NCBI RefSeq assembly: GCF_022919135.1
Contig: NZ_CP095049.1
Span: 2,360,501-2,424,500, forward strand
Source: Hymenobacter cellulosivorans
GTDB taxonomy: Bacteria; Bacteroidota; Bacteroidia; Cytophagales; Hymenobacteraceae
DNA length: 64,000 bases
Direction of reading: 5' to 3'
Position 1 is the first letter of the stretch, and each line of letters begins with the position of its first letter. The position numbers and the translations under genes were made by a program. The notes beneath the pieces are model-generated. The model saw nothing but the letters and a program-made list of their open reading frames with translations. It did not search any database and had not been told where the DNA came from. Of the stretch, positions 35,441-44,143 are shown one piece after another.

Positions 35441-36586
35441 TTATGGCAGTAGAATCTCTCGCAAGGCCCGAGCTACCCGTTGCAACTCTGTTTCCGTCAT
35501 GGCCGAGCCGGAAGGTAGGCAGAGGCCGCGGGCAAACAGATCGGCGCTGACGGCCTGGCCGTAGCGCGGGGTTTGGGCGAAAAGCGGCTGTTGGTGCAGC
35601 GGCTTCCACAGCGGCCGGGACTCGATGTTGTGGGTTTCGAGGTGCTGGCGAACCTGCTCGGGCGTGCTGGTGGTATGCTTCGGGTCGAGGGTGACGGCGG
35701 TAAGCCACCGGTTGGAGCTGCCCAGCGCCGGCTCGGTGGGCCCAAACTGTAGGGCCGGCACGTCGCGCAGGTTCTTTTGGTACCAGGCGTAGATTTCCCG
35801 GCGGCTTTTCACCCGGCTGTCGATAAGCTCCATTTGCCCGCGGCCAATGCCGGCCAGGATGTTGCTGAGCCGGTAATTGTAGCCCACGGCGGAGTGCTGG
35901 TAGTAAGGAGCCGGGTCTTTGGCCTGCGTAGCCAAAAACCGGGTTTTCTCGGCCCAGGCAGCCTGGTTGGTAACCAAAGCCCCGCCGCCGCTGGTGGTGA
36001 TAATCTTGTTGCCGTTGAACGAGAAAATGCCCACGTGACCGAATGTGCCGAGCCGGCGACCATCGAAGGTGGAGCCCAGAGCTTCGGCGGCGTCTTCCAG
36101 AACCGGAATATCGTGGGCCTCGGCTACGGCCAGCAGTTGGGAGAGCAGGGCCGGCATGCCGTAGAGGTGCACCAGAATCAGGGCTTTGGGCCTTTTACCC
36201 AGCCGAATCCGGTCTTCAATGGCCTCGCGCAGCCGGTCGGGGCACATATTCCAGGTTATCGGCTCACTATCCACGAATACCGGCGTAGCGCCCAGGTAGA
36301 GAATAGGGTTGGCGGTGGCCACAAACGTAAACGAAGGGCAGAGCACTTCGTCGCCGGGCCCGACGCCGAGCAGAAGCAAACCCAGATGAATAGCCGCCGT
36401 ACCCGACGACAGCGCCACGCAGTGAGCGGCACCCGTGTACTGGCAAATGTCCTGCTCAAAGCCCGTGAGGTTGGGGCCGGCCGGAGCCACCCAATTGTCC
36501 TCAATGGCCTTGTGGACGTAGTTGAGCTCGTGACGGCCGAGGTGGGGTGGGGAAAGGAAAATTCGGTCGTAATTCTGGCTATGCAT
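35441..36586 (-). CDS. DegT/DnrJ/EryC1/StrS aminotransferase (PglE-like)
   Basis: This 381-residue fold-type I PLP enzyme has the sugar-aminotransferase plan: an N-terminal IFLSPPHLGRHELNYV, the phosphate-site ALSSGTAAIHLGL, and a PLP lysine in FSFNGNKIITTSGGGAL. It would transaminate a UDP- or dTDP-keto sugar. Its first 8 bp overlap the acetyltransferase gene before it. Together with that gene and the sugar transferase it matches the order of the PglC, PglD and PglE steps of N-acetylbacillosamine-type glycan initiation. The PglE role is inferred from this context. Confidence 0.9.
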   Translation of the reverse strand: MHSQNYDRIFLSPPHLGRHELNYVHKAIEDNWVAPAGPNLTGFEQDICQYTGAAHCVALSSGTAAIHLGLLLLGVGPGDEVLCPSFTFVATANPILYLGATPVFVDSEPITWNMCPDRLREAIEDRIRLGKRPKALILVHLYGMPALLSQLLAVAEAHDIPVLEDAAEALGSTFDGRRLGTFGHVGIFSFNGNKIITTSGGGALVTNQAAWAEKTRFLATQAKDPAPYYQHSAVGYNYRLSNILAGIGRGQMELIDSRVKSRREIYAWYQKNLRDVPALQFGPTEPALGSSNRWLTAVTLDPKHTTSTPEQVRQHLETHNIESRPLWKPLHQQPLFAQTPRYGQAVSADLFARGLCLPSGSAMTETELQRVARALREILLP

Positions 36587-37274
36587 GCGTTTTAATAACG
36601 GTGGCGGGTACGCCCACGGCGGTGCAGCCGGCGGGCAGGTCGCGCACGGCTACAGCCCCGGCGCCTACAATAGTGCGGGCCCCGATACGGACCTGGTTGA
36701 TAACGGTGGCATTGGTGCCTAAGTACACGCCCGTTTCCAGATAGGCCTCACCGCCTACGTTGGCGTGGGGCATCAGGGAGCAAAAGTCTTCGAGCACGGC
36801 ATCGTGGCCGATGGTGCAGCCCAGGTTGAGCAGCACGTGGCGGCCCAGGCGAATGTCGGTGGTCAGGATGCAGCCCTGCCCGATGATACAGCCTTCGCCT
36901 ACCTGAATATGCTGGTAAGGCTGGAGGGACACGGCCGGATGTACCAGGGTGGCAAAGCGGAGCAGGGGAGACGTAAGTTGCCCGACAATGGCTGCCCGGC
37001 TGCGTCCGTTGCCCACGGCAATAACGACCTGCAGCGCCTCGGTAGTAGCATTTAAAGCAGCCGTGTCGCCTAGGTAAGGCAGGCCGTGCAGGTCGGTTAG
37101 GGTGGGGCGACAGTCATCGTAGAAGCCCGTCAGCTCCCAGGTTGGGCGGACTTCGTTGATTTGCCGGGCCAGGACCAGAACCTCCCGGCCTAGTCCGCCG
37201 GCCCCGAAAATGGCCAGCTTGGGCAACGGGTTAGGCACAGGCTCAGAAGCAGAATGCGTAGCGAAATTTGTCAT
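36579..37274 (-). CDS. Sugar O/N-acetyltransferase, NeuD/PglD family
   Basis: This 231-residue protein has a Rossmann-like N-terminal domain (LAIFGAGGLGREV) and a left-handed beta-helix of hexapeptide repeats (about residues 100-220). The catalytic base is likely the His in CTIGHDAVLED. The typical end is VRDLPAGCTAVGVPATV. PglD-type enzymes transfer acetyl from acetyl-CoA to the 4-amino group of a UDP-sugar. The start overlaps the preceding sugar transferase stop by 4 bp (ATGA). Confidence 0.92.
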   Translation of the reverse strand: MTNFATHSASEPVPNPLPKLAIFGAGGLGREVLVLARQINEVRPTWELTGFYDDCRPTLTDLHGLPYLGDTAALNATTEALQVVIAVGNGRSRAAIVGQLTSPLLRFATLVHPAVSLQPYQHIQVGEGCIIGQGCILTTDIRLGRHVLLNLGCTIGHDAVLEDFCSLMPHANVGGEAYLETGVYLGTNATVINQVRIGARTIVGAGAVAVRDLPAGCTAVGVPATVIKTHA

Positions 37275-37924
37275 GCAACAGGTGGGGGAGAAGCGGGCGG
37301 CGAGCCAGTAAAGGCCTGGGTAGTAGCCTGACCGGGTGCCGAAATACCCTGGGCTTCGAGCACCCGCCGCGCTGTGAGCAGCAGAATGCGCAGGTCCAGG
37401 GCCAAGGACACATGGTCGACGTACCAGACGTCGAATTCAAACTTTTGTTCCCAGGATAGGTCATTGCGCCCATTCACCTGGGCCCAGCCCGTAATGCCGG
37501 GCTTGACCTCGTGACGCCTGGCCTGGCGGGGCGAATAAAGCGGCAAATACTGGGGCAGCAGGGGCCGGGGACCCACCAGGCTCAGTTCGCCGCGCACCAC
37601 GTTCCAGAGCTGGGGCAACTCATCCACGGACGACGCGCGCAACCAGCGGCCCAGGCGGGTAAGACGCTCGGCATCGGGCAGCAGGTGGCCAGCCGCGTCG
37701 CGGGCCTCGGACATGGTCTGGAGCTTGTAGAGCGTGAACAGGGCCCCGTGGCGGCCGGGCCGAAGCTGACGGAACAGTACGGTACCGCGGTTTTGCAGCG
37801 CCAATAGCAGGGAAGCTCCGAGCAGCAGCGGCAGTGTGAGCAGCGCGGCGGGCACAGCCACAACCAAGTCAAGCACGCGCTTGCCCCAGCTTTGGTACCA
37901 GGATGCAGATTCGGAAACGGCCAT
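37271..37924 (-). CDS. Initiating sugar phosphate transferase (PglC/WcaJ-type)
   Basis: The start at 37924 gives 217 residues; an upstream in-frame start adds a basic stretch that overlaps divergent ispE. A hydrophobic re-entrant helix (about residues 15-40) precedes the bacterial sugar transferase domain, with LYKLQTM, the SSVDELPQLWNV catalytic Asp-Glu, LVGPRP and the KPGITGWAQVNGRN segment. These enzymes attach a phosphosugar to undecaprenyl phosphate at the membrane. A TATTTTTG -7 element lies at 37966-37973. It starts the three-gene cassette. Confidence 0.93.
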   Translation of the reverse strand: MAVSESASWYQSWGKRVLDLVVAVPAALLTLPLLLGASLLLALQNRGTVLFRQLRPGRHGALFTLYKLQTMSEARDAAGHLLPDAERLTRLGRWLRASSVDELPQLWNVVRGELSLVGPRPLLPQYLPLYSPRQARRHEVKPGITGWAQVNGRNDLSWEQKFEFDVWYVDHVSLALDLRILLLTARRVLEAQGISAPGQATTQAFTGSPPASPPPVA

Positions 37925-38107
37925 ACGCGCAACAAAAGCCCACGCCACAGGAAGCGGGCTAAGGGCAAAAATATGCTTTTTGTGCAGCGCAGGCCGTAGC
38001 TTGCGCCGTGCCCGGGTCCTGACGCGTTCAACTTCCGCTTCTGGTGGTTGAATCAGAGGCTGCCTGCGGTCCATTTTTTCTGCTTTCCGCCTCTGCCTGT
38101 TTTGCTT

Positions 38108-38920
38108 ATGCTGGTTTTTCCCAACGCCAAACTCAACCTGGGGCTCTACGTCACCGAGCAGCGGCCCGATGGGTTTCGCAACCTGGAATCAGTCTTTATA
38201 CCCCTGTCCTGGACCGACGCGCTGGAAGTGCTGCCCGCCGCTACCAATTCCCTTACGCTGTCGGGCATTCCGATTCCGGGCGACGCGGCTACTAACCTGT
38301 GCTGGCGGGCCTATGAGCTGCTACAAGCCGATTTTGACCTGCCTGCCGTGCAGATGCACCTGCACAAAGCCGTGCCCATCGGGGCGGGGCTGGGCGGCGG
38401 CTCTGGCGACGCAGCCTTTGCATTGCGCGCTTTGAAGGAGTTGTTTGCCTTGCCGCTCACCACTGGGCAGCTGCAGCAGTACGCCCGCCGCCTAGGCTCC
38501 GACTGCGCCTTTTTCGTAGAAAACAAGCCGGTGTTTGCCTATGAGAAAGGGGACGTGTTTGCGCCTATTTCGCTCGATTTGACCGGTATGGCCTGCCAGG
38601 TGGTGTACCCGAATCTGCACATCAGCACCGGCGAGGCGTATTCCCGGGTGGCTACCCGCCCGCCGCGCCACGATCTGCGCCAGAGCCTGGCCCAGCCCAT
38701 GCCCACCTGGCGCGACACGGTAACCAATGATTTTGAAGACGCCCTAACGCCGCATTACCCGGTGCTGGGCGAGATAAAAGCCGCCTTGTATGCCGCCGGT
38801 GCCACCTACGCCAGTTTGTCGGGCTCGGGCTCGGCGGTGTACGGGCTATTTTCGGGCCTGGAAACCCCACCGTCGCTGCAGTGGCCGGGAGACTATCAGG
38901 TCTGGAGTGGCCGGCTGTAA
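38108..38920 (+). CDS. ispE: 4-diphosphocytidyl-2-C-methyl-D-erythritol kinase
   Basis: The ATG at 38108 gives 270 residues, the usual IspE size. It is a GHMP kinase: FPNAKLNLGLYVTEQRPDG at the N-terminus, the ATP-binding PIGAGLGGGSGDAAF, and a C-terminal SLSGSGSAVYGLF. It phosphorylates CDP-methylerythritol in the MEP isoprenoid pathway. It is followed by two unrelated envelope genes with 13-bp gaps, so an essential isoprenoid gene seems to drive them. Confidence 0.95.
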   Translation: MLVFPNAKLNLGLYVTEQRPDGFRNLESVFIPLSWTDALEVLPAATNSLTLSGIPIPGDAATNLCWRAYELLQADFDLPAVQMHLHKAVPIGAGLGGGSGDAAFALRALKELFALPLTTGQLQQYARRLGSDCAFFVENKPVFAYEKGDVFAPISLDLTGMACQVVYPNLHISTGEAYSRVATRPPRHDLRQSLAQPMPTWRDTVTNDFEDALTPHYPVLGEIKAALYAAGATYASLSGSGSAVYGLFSGLETPPSLQWPGDYQVWSGRL

Positions 38921-38933
38921 TGGGCAAGCATTG

Positions 38934-40469
38934 ATGCCTCCCAAGCGGCGGCTACCGCTTTTCTGGCGACTACTGGCCCTCGCTAGTAGCCTGTGGGGAG
39001 CCGGGTGTGGCCCCGCCAAGCCGCCGTTGCGTATCAGCGTGGTGGGCGACGTGCTGCTGGACCGGGGCGTGCCGGCGGCCTTGCAGCGTGACAGTGCTGG
39101 TCTGCAACGCACAGCCCGTCGGCTCTGGGCGCACAGCCGCTACGTAATCGGTAATCTGGAATGCCCGTTGGCTACGACCGGGGTATCGGTGCAAAAGCAG
39201 TTTTCGTTTCGGGGCCAGCCTCAGTCGGCGCGGTGGTTGCGGCGTCTGGGGTTCACGCAGCTTTCGTTGGCCAACAACCACACCCTCGACCAGCAGCTAA
39301 CCGGGTTACGCGCGACCAACGAGGCGCTGCGGCAAGCCGGGCTTACGGGGCTGGGTTTTGCCCCCGATTCGCTGACCGGCTGCCTGCCCACACTGCTCGG
39401 GCCCGACAGCAGCGCGGCCGTGTTTGCCTACTCGGCCCTGCATGTAAAAGCTAAGGGGCAGGGCTGCCTGTGCGGCCGGGATTTTGCGGCCCTCTGCGAG
39501 CGGGTGGCAGCTTACAAAACGCTGTTTCCCCGGCGGGCCGTCCTCGTGTACCTGCACTGGGGCACCGAGTACTCCTTTGCGCCGGAGCCCGAGCAGCGGC
39601 AGCAGGCCCGCACACTTATCGACTGCGGAGCCGCGGCCGTGGTGGGGGCGCATCCGCACGTGGTGCAGGCGGCCGAGTTCTACCGGGGGCATCCCATTCT
39701 CTATAGCCTGGGCAACTTCCTCTTTGATCAGCAGGGCCGCGGTGCCGACCTGGCCGTGCAAGCCGATTTTGACGTGCAAGATGGGCAGGTCATAGCCACC
39801 TGGATTCGGCCGCTGCGCCTGCGAGGAGCCGTGCCCCGGCCCGCCGACAAAGCTGCGCAGGCTATCCTTGCTGCCCGGCTGCAAGGTGCCTCCTCCGCAC
39901 CCCGGCTGGTACCCGACCCGGCTGCCGGAGGCTGGCAGCTGCTGCCGAATGTGCCGGCTCCTATAGCTGATACGACGGCCGCGTATGTTGCCCGCCAACT
40001 GGTGTTACCGGGCGCTGGCGCGACCGTGCGGCTGCGCTACCGGCCCCAGGCCCGGGAATATCAGGTGCAGACCAGCGTCGGGGCCGCCACCACGCGGCTG
40101 GATCTGGGGTTTCCGCTGTACCGCTTCACCCTGGGCGACGTGGATAACGATGGACAAGCTGATTTGCTGGTGGGTCCTATCAAAACTACCCGCTTCGATT
40201 CCACGGTGCGTCGCCGCTTGTTTGTGTACCGGCTACAGGACGGCCGCTGGACGCCCCGCTGGCTGGGTTCCCGCGTCGTGCACCGGCTGCTGTACTTCCG
40301 GCCGGCACGGGATGCGGCAGGCCGCACGGTTGTGCTTACCTTGGAGCAGACGCCCGCTAAGCAGTACTGCGTGGGGCGCTACTATTGGCAGGGGTTTGGG
40401 CTGACGCTCGACCAGTTTACGCAGCAAAGCGCCTCGCTCGATGAGGCGTATCTTCACTTTATTCAACCC
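38934..40469 (+). CDS. CapA-family lipoprotein with C-terminal FG-GAP-like region
   Basis: The ATG at 38934 lies 13 bp after ispE and gives about 512 residues with a signal ending in WGAGC (C25), a probable lipobox. Residues about 30-310 form a CapA/PgsA metallophosphatase-like domain: SVVGDVLLDRG, GNLECPL, LANNHTLDQ, YLHWGTEY and GAHPHVVQ, then YSLGNFLFDQ. The C-terminal part has a VCBS/FG-GAP-like calcium-site motif, DVDNDGQADLLVG. CapA proteins take part in poly-gamma-glutamate capsule synthesis or anchoring in Bacillus. Here the role is unknown. The stop codon ends at about 40472. Confidence 0.86.
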
Positions 40470-40485
40470 TAATACGGGGCGGTGT

Positions 40486-43020
40486 ATGAATCGGACTATT
40501 CTACTTAGTATAGTGGCCGCCGTACTGGTGGCCGTGGGAGCCGGGCTGTTTTTCTGGCTCCGGCCCACAACGACGCCGCCGACCACGGCACCGGCGGCTG
40601 TTGCCCAGCCTACTTCCTCCGTGCCCGAGCTTTCGGCTACGGTACACGATAATGGCTTTGGCGAGAAGGTGGCCGTACTGCCTGCCGCCGATAAGAAACT
40701 CCTTGCCAGCTACTATCAGCGGCCCTACATCAAGGAATATTATGAGGCCGCCAAGACTGTATTACCGGCTTTCGACTACCAGCAAAGTCTGGCTGGCAAG
40801 TCCTACCTCGACCTGCTGTTGCTGCGCAACACGGTGTATGCTCGCAACGGCTACTGTTTTCTGAACGTCACGGCCCGGCGGTATTTCGACAAGCAGAAAT
40901 GGTACCGGCCGGTATGGAGCGAGGAAATCGTTGACAGCACCGGCCAGGTTTTGCAGCCCGCCGATTCGGTGATGCAGGTGCCGCTGAACCCGCAGGAGCT
41001 GGCGTTTGTGCAGCGGGTGCACGCCCGGGAAGTAGAGCTGCTCAAGCAGCGCGAAACCCCGCAGAACGGCTACGCTATGGTGGGTTTCGACTACGTGACC
41101 AACCAGCGGGACTTCCCCGTGACGCCGCCCATGCGGGCCGTGCTCAACCGCAACAACTTCGTGCTGGTGCCCACCAGCGAAGAGCAGCTCTTCTTTATCT
41201 ACGACCAGAACCAGTACGATTTAACGCCCAACTTCATCACCACCGACCTGGTGCTCCAGCTGCTGCACAAATACCTGAACGGCATCCTGAGCGACGTGGA
41301 AGAGCAGCGCCTGGGACCGGTGGTAGCCACCATGCTGGGGCAGGGAGCAAGCCAGGCCCAACGGCTGAGCCAACGCGCCCAGCAGCCCCTAGCCCGCGAC
41401 GCGGCCGAGTGGGCCGGGGCGTATTACAGTGTGGGTCAGGCTTTGCTGACCGGGGCACTGGTACCAGGAGGTAGAGCTTACACAGCTGCCGCCGAACGGG
41501 AAGTGGCTATGTGTACCACCGCGGAAGGCCGTAGCTCGGTGCTGCTGCAGGATTCCTTGTTCGACTACGCCGTATGTAAGCCCCGGGGCATGTACACCCG
41601 CAACGACACCACCCGCCGCTACTTCCGAACCGTGAAATGGCTGAACTCGGCGCCCGTGTTTCTGGATTCCGATGCTGGTGTGCTGCGCGCCGTGGCTCTG
41701 GCCCAGGCCCTGGCCGGCACCCCCGCCGGGCAGCGGAGCTTCGAAACCCTGACTCAGGTGCTGGATGTGCTGGTCGGTGACGAAGACAACCGCTCGTTGA
41801 CCCACTTGCTGCGCCTGCTCAAAACCCGCTACCCCGGCCAGTCGCTCGACCAGCTGGCCAACCCTGCAACCCTGGCCGCCATCCGCCAGCAGCTCGTGGC
41901 CGCCGGCACCGACCGGATTCGGGTGAAAGGGGCCTCGGCTAAGGCCAGAGAAGCCGTGGAGCGTCCCAAGCTGCTCTTTACGGCCGGCCGCTACACCTTC
42001 GACGGGGAAATTTTGTCGCGCCTGACCAACGTGCTGCGGCCCAAAGCCGGACAGGAGCCTCCGCGGCCGTTTCCCAAGGGCCTCGACGTATTCGCCACCT
42101 TTGGCAACTCCACAGCCCAGGATATTTTGCTGAAGCAGTATCGCGAAGCTGCCCGCTGGCCTGCCTATCCTGATACGCTGCGGGCCTTGCAGCGGCAGTT
42201 TGCCGGGTTCAAGAGCTGGGACCAGAACCTCTACACCAAGACCATGCAGATGCTGCTGGCCCTGAATAAGCCCGTGCCCACCCAGCCGTTGCCGCTGTTT
42301 GCCCGCACGCCGGCCTGGCAGAAACGCAACCTGAGTACTGCCCTGGGTGGCTGGGCTGAGCTCAAGCACGACCTGCTGCTGTATACCGAGCAGCCCATGG
42401 GTGCTGAGGCCGGTGGGGGAGAAGGGGGGCCGCCACCACCGCGTCACTTGAGCTACGTGGAGCCCAACCTGCCCTTCTGGGAGGCCGCCCTGGGCCTGCT
42501 AACCCAGCAGGACCGGAGCCTAACCCGCCTGCGCGCCAACACCGAGCACCTGGCCGGCCTGAACAAGGAGCTACGTGAGTTGATAATCCGCCTGCGCGAC
42601 ATTTCCCGCAAGGAGCTCCGCCATGAGCGGCTGACGGATGACGAAATGGTCAAGCTGACCTGGATTGGCGGGGAAATAGAAAGCCTGACCTTCCGCATCC
42701 TCAAAACCCAGCAGCTGCCCGACCGGGAGCGGCACCTGGGATTGGTGGCTGACGTGTATAGCTTCAACCAAACCGTGCTGGAAGAGGCCGTCGGCGCTGT
42801 CGACGCCATTTATGTAGTAGTCGACATCGAAGGTGCGCCGGTGCTGGCCCGGGGCGGGGTGTTCAGCTACTACGAGTTTACCAGCCCCCAGCGCCTAACC
42901 GACGAGGAGTGGCGTGAGCAACTCGGCCGACGGGCACCGGCCCGGCCAGTGTGGCTTCAGGAGTTTATTGTGCCCGTAAAAGCACTAACGAGTTTAGAGA
43001 GCAGCCGCCAGGACGAATAG
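40486..43020 (+). CDS. DUF3160 family envelope protein
   Basis: The ATG at 40486 gives 844 residues, 13 bp after the CapA-like gene. A single N-terminal hydrophobic helix (about residues 5-27) is a signal anchor or signal peptide, followed by a Thr/Pro/Ala-rich linker. The large remaining domain, mostly helical, resembles DUF3160. It has an early YARNGYCFLN segment, EEQLFFIYDQNQYDLTPNFITTD near residue 245, and a C-terminal FNQTVLEEAVG. Function is unknown. It probably lies outside the inner membrane. It ends at a strong bidirectional terminator. Confidence 0.83.
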   Translation: MNRTILLSIVAAVLVAVGAGLFFWLRPTTTPPTTAPAAVAQPTSSVPELSATVHDNGFGEKVAVLPAADKKLLASYYQRPYIKEYYEAAKTVLPAFDYQQSLAGKSYLDLLLLRNTVYARNGYCFLNVTARRYFDKQKWYRPVWSEEIVDSTGQVLQPADSVMQVPLNPQELAFVQRVHAREVELLKQRETPQNGYAMVGFDYVTNQRDFPVTPPMRAVLNRNNFVLVPTSEEQLFFIYDQNQYDLTPNFITTDLVLQLLHKYLNGILSDVEEQRLGPVVATMLGQGASQAQRLSQRAQQPLARDAAEWAGAYYSVGQALLTGALVPGGRAYTAAAEREVAMCTTAEGRSSVLLQDSLFDYAVCKPRGMYTRNDTTRRYFRTVKWLNSAPVFLDSDAGVLRAVALAQALAGTPAGQRSFETLTQVLDVLVGDEDNRSLTHLLRLLKTRYPGQSLDQLANPATLAAIRQQLVAAGTDRIRVKGASAKAREAVERPKLLFTAGRYTFDGEILSRLTNVLRPKAGQEPPRPFPKGLDVFATFGNSTAQDILLKQYREAARWPAYPDTLRALQRQFAGFKSWDQNLYTKTMQMLLALNKPVPTQPLPLFARTPAWQKRNLSTALGGWAELKHDLLLYTEQPMGAEAGGGEGGPPPPRHLSYVEPNLPFWEAALGLLTQQDRSLTRLRANTEHLAGLNKELRELIIRLRDISRKELRHERLTDDEMVKLTWIGGEIESLTFRILKTQQLPDRERHLGLVADVYSFNQTVLEEAVGAVDAIYVVVDIEGAPVLARGGVFSYYEFTSPQRLTDEEWREQLGRRAPARPVWLQEFIVPVKALTSLESSRQDE

Positions 43021-43040
43021 AGCAGAGCTTGAACTAAAAC

Positions 43041-43080
43041 CAACCGGGCCCCAATCATCCGCATGATTGGGGCCCGGTTG
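43041..43080. terminator. Bidirectional terminator
   Basis: A perfect 18-bp stem (CAACCGGGCCCCAATCAT and its complement) with a CCGC loop, between the convergent DUF3160 and EamA genes. Confidence 0.92.
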
Positions 43081-43096
43081 AGCAAGGTAGAGGGTG

Positions 43097-44029
43097 CTAC
43101 GGATTCGTCACGACTACCTCTTCCGGCACGGGCTCGTGCCGGCGGCGGGCCCGGCGCTGGTTCCATTGGTCGAGCACGGGGTGAATAAGCACGCTGAAGA
43201 GAATGACCAGCGTGCCCAGGTAAAAGCCGGTCGACATTTTTTCCTGGGTTCCAAAAATCAGCACGGCCAGCACGATGCCGTACACGGGCTCCAGGTTTAT
43301 CGTCAGGTTGATGACAAAAGCCGACAGCCGCTTCATCAGCTCCACCGACGAGGAAAAAGCATACACCGTGCACACGCCGGCCAGCAGCAGCAGCCAAAGC
43401 CAGTCGAGGGGTTTGAGGGCGAGCTGCAGGCCCGCGCCCTGGGTGTAGTAGCGCGAATAAATCGGGAAGAACAGCACGATGCTCAGGCAGGCCCCGGCCA
43501 TTTCATAAAACGTGAGCTTAATGGGCGAATACCGCTTGACGAGCTTTACATTCAGCACGCTAAACAGCGCCGAAATTCCGGCCGAAATAATAGCCACGCC
43601 CAGCCCCAGCAGCTGATCCAGCTCGGCCTGCGACACCAGGTAAAGCCCTACCATGGTAAGCAGGCCCAGTCCGACTTCATACGCCCGCACCCGCCGCCAC
43701 AGCAGCAGGGGCTCCAAGAGCGACGTCCACAGCGCCAGCGTAGCCAGGCCGGCCAGGCATACGCTCACCGACGACAGCCGTGCGGCCAGAAAAAAAGTAA
43801 TCCAGTGCACGGCCACCAACGCGCCCACAGCCAGCAGCCGAGCCGCATCGGCCAGCGGCACGCGCCAGTCCTGCCGGCGCACGGTCAGCAGCACGCCCAG
43901 GCCCGCCGAAGCCAGCAATGTGCGCCAGAATACCAGCTCCACCGGCGGCACCGAAATCAGCTTGCCCAAAATAGCCGTGAAGCCCCACAGCAGGACAATA
44001 AAGTGCAAACGCAGGTAGTCTTTGAGCAT
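43097..44029 (-). CDS. EamA-family (DMT) transporter
   Basis: The start at 44029 gives 310 residues; an upstream ATG in frame reads through the inverted repeat and is not a natural N-terminus. The protein has ten hydrophobic helices in two EamA halves. The first half has LLWGFTAILGKLI and ELVFWRTLLA, and the second has LNVKLVKRYSP and NLEPVYGIVLAVLIFG. This family exports or imports metabolites such as amino acids or nucleosides. The substrate cannot be assigned. Confidence 0.9.
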   Translation of the reverse strand: MLKDYLRLHFIVLLWGFTAILGKLISVPPVELVFWRTLLASAGLGVLLTVRRQDWRVPLADAARLLAVGALVAVHWITFFLAARLSSVSVCLAGLATLALWTSLLEPLLLWRRVRAYEVGLGLLTMVGLYLVSQAELDQLLGLGVAIISAGISALFSVLNVKLVKRYSPIKLTFYEMAGACLSIVLFFPIYSRYYTQGAGLQLALKPLDWLWLLLLAGVCTVYAFSSSVELMKRLSAFVINLTINLEPVYGIVLAVLIFGTQEKMSTGFYLGTLVILFSVLIHPVLDQWNQRRARRRHEPVPEEVVVTNP

Positions 44030-44032
44030 AGA

Positions 44033-44133
44033 GTGAATGAGTAAGTGGGTGAACGAGTGAAGTGAATGTTCGACTTGCGCTAGTGGCACCGTTTGGGCAG
44101 CCAGCATAACAACCCACTCATTCACTCATTCAC
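44033..44133. repeat. Imperfect inverted repeat of GAATGAGT/ACTCATTC words
   Basis: The left arm reads GTGAATGAGTAAGTGGGT and the right arm ACCCACTCATTCACTCATTCACC. Each is built of repeated short words, and the two are mutually complementary. The element fills the gap between the LptF/LptG permease and EamA genes. Confidence 0.75.
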
Positions 44134-44143
44134 CATCTCACCG

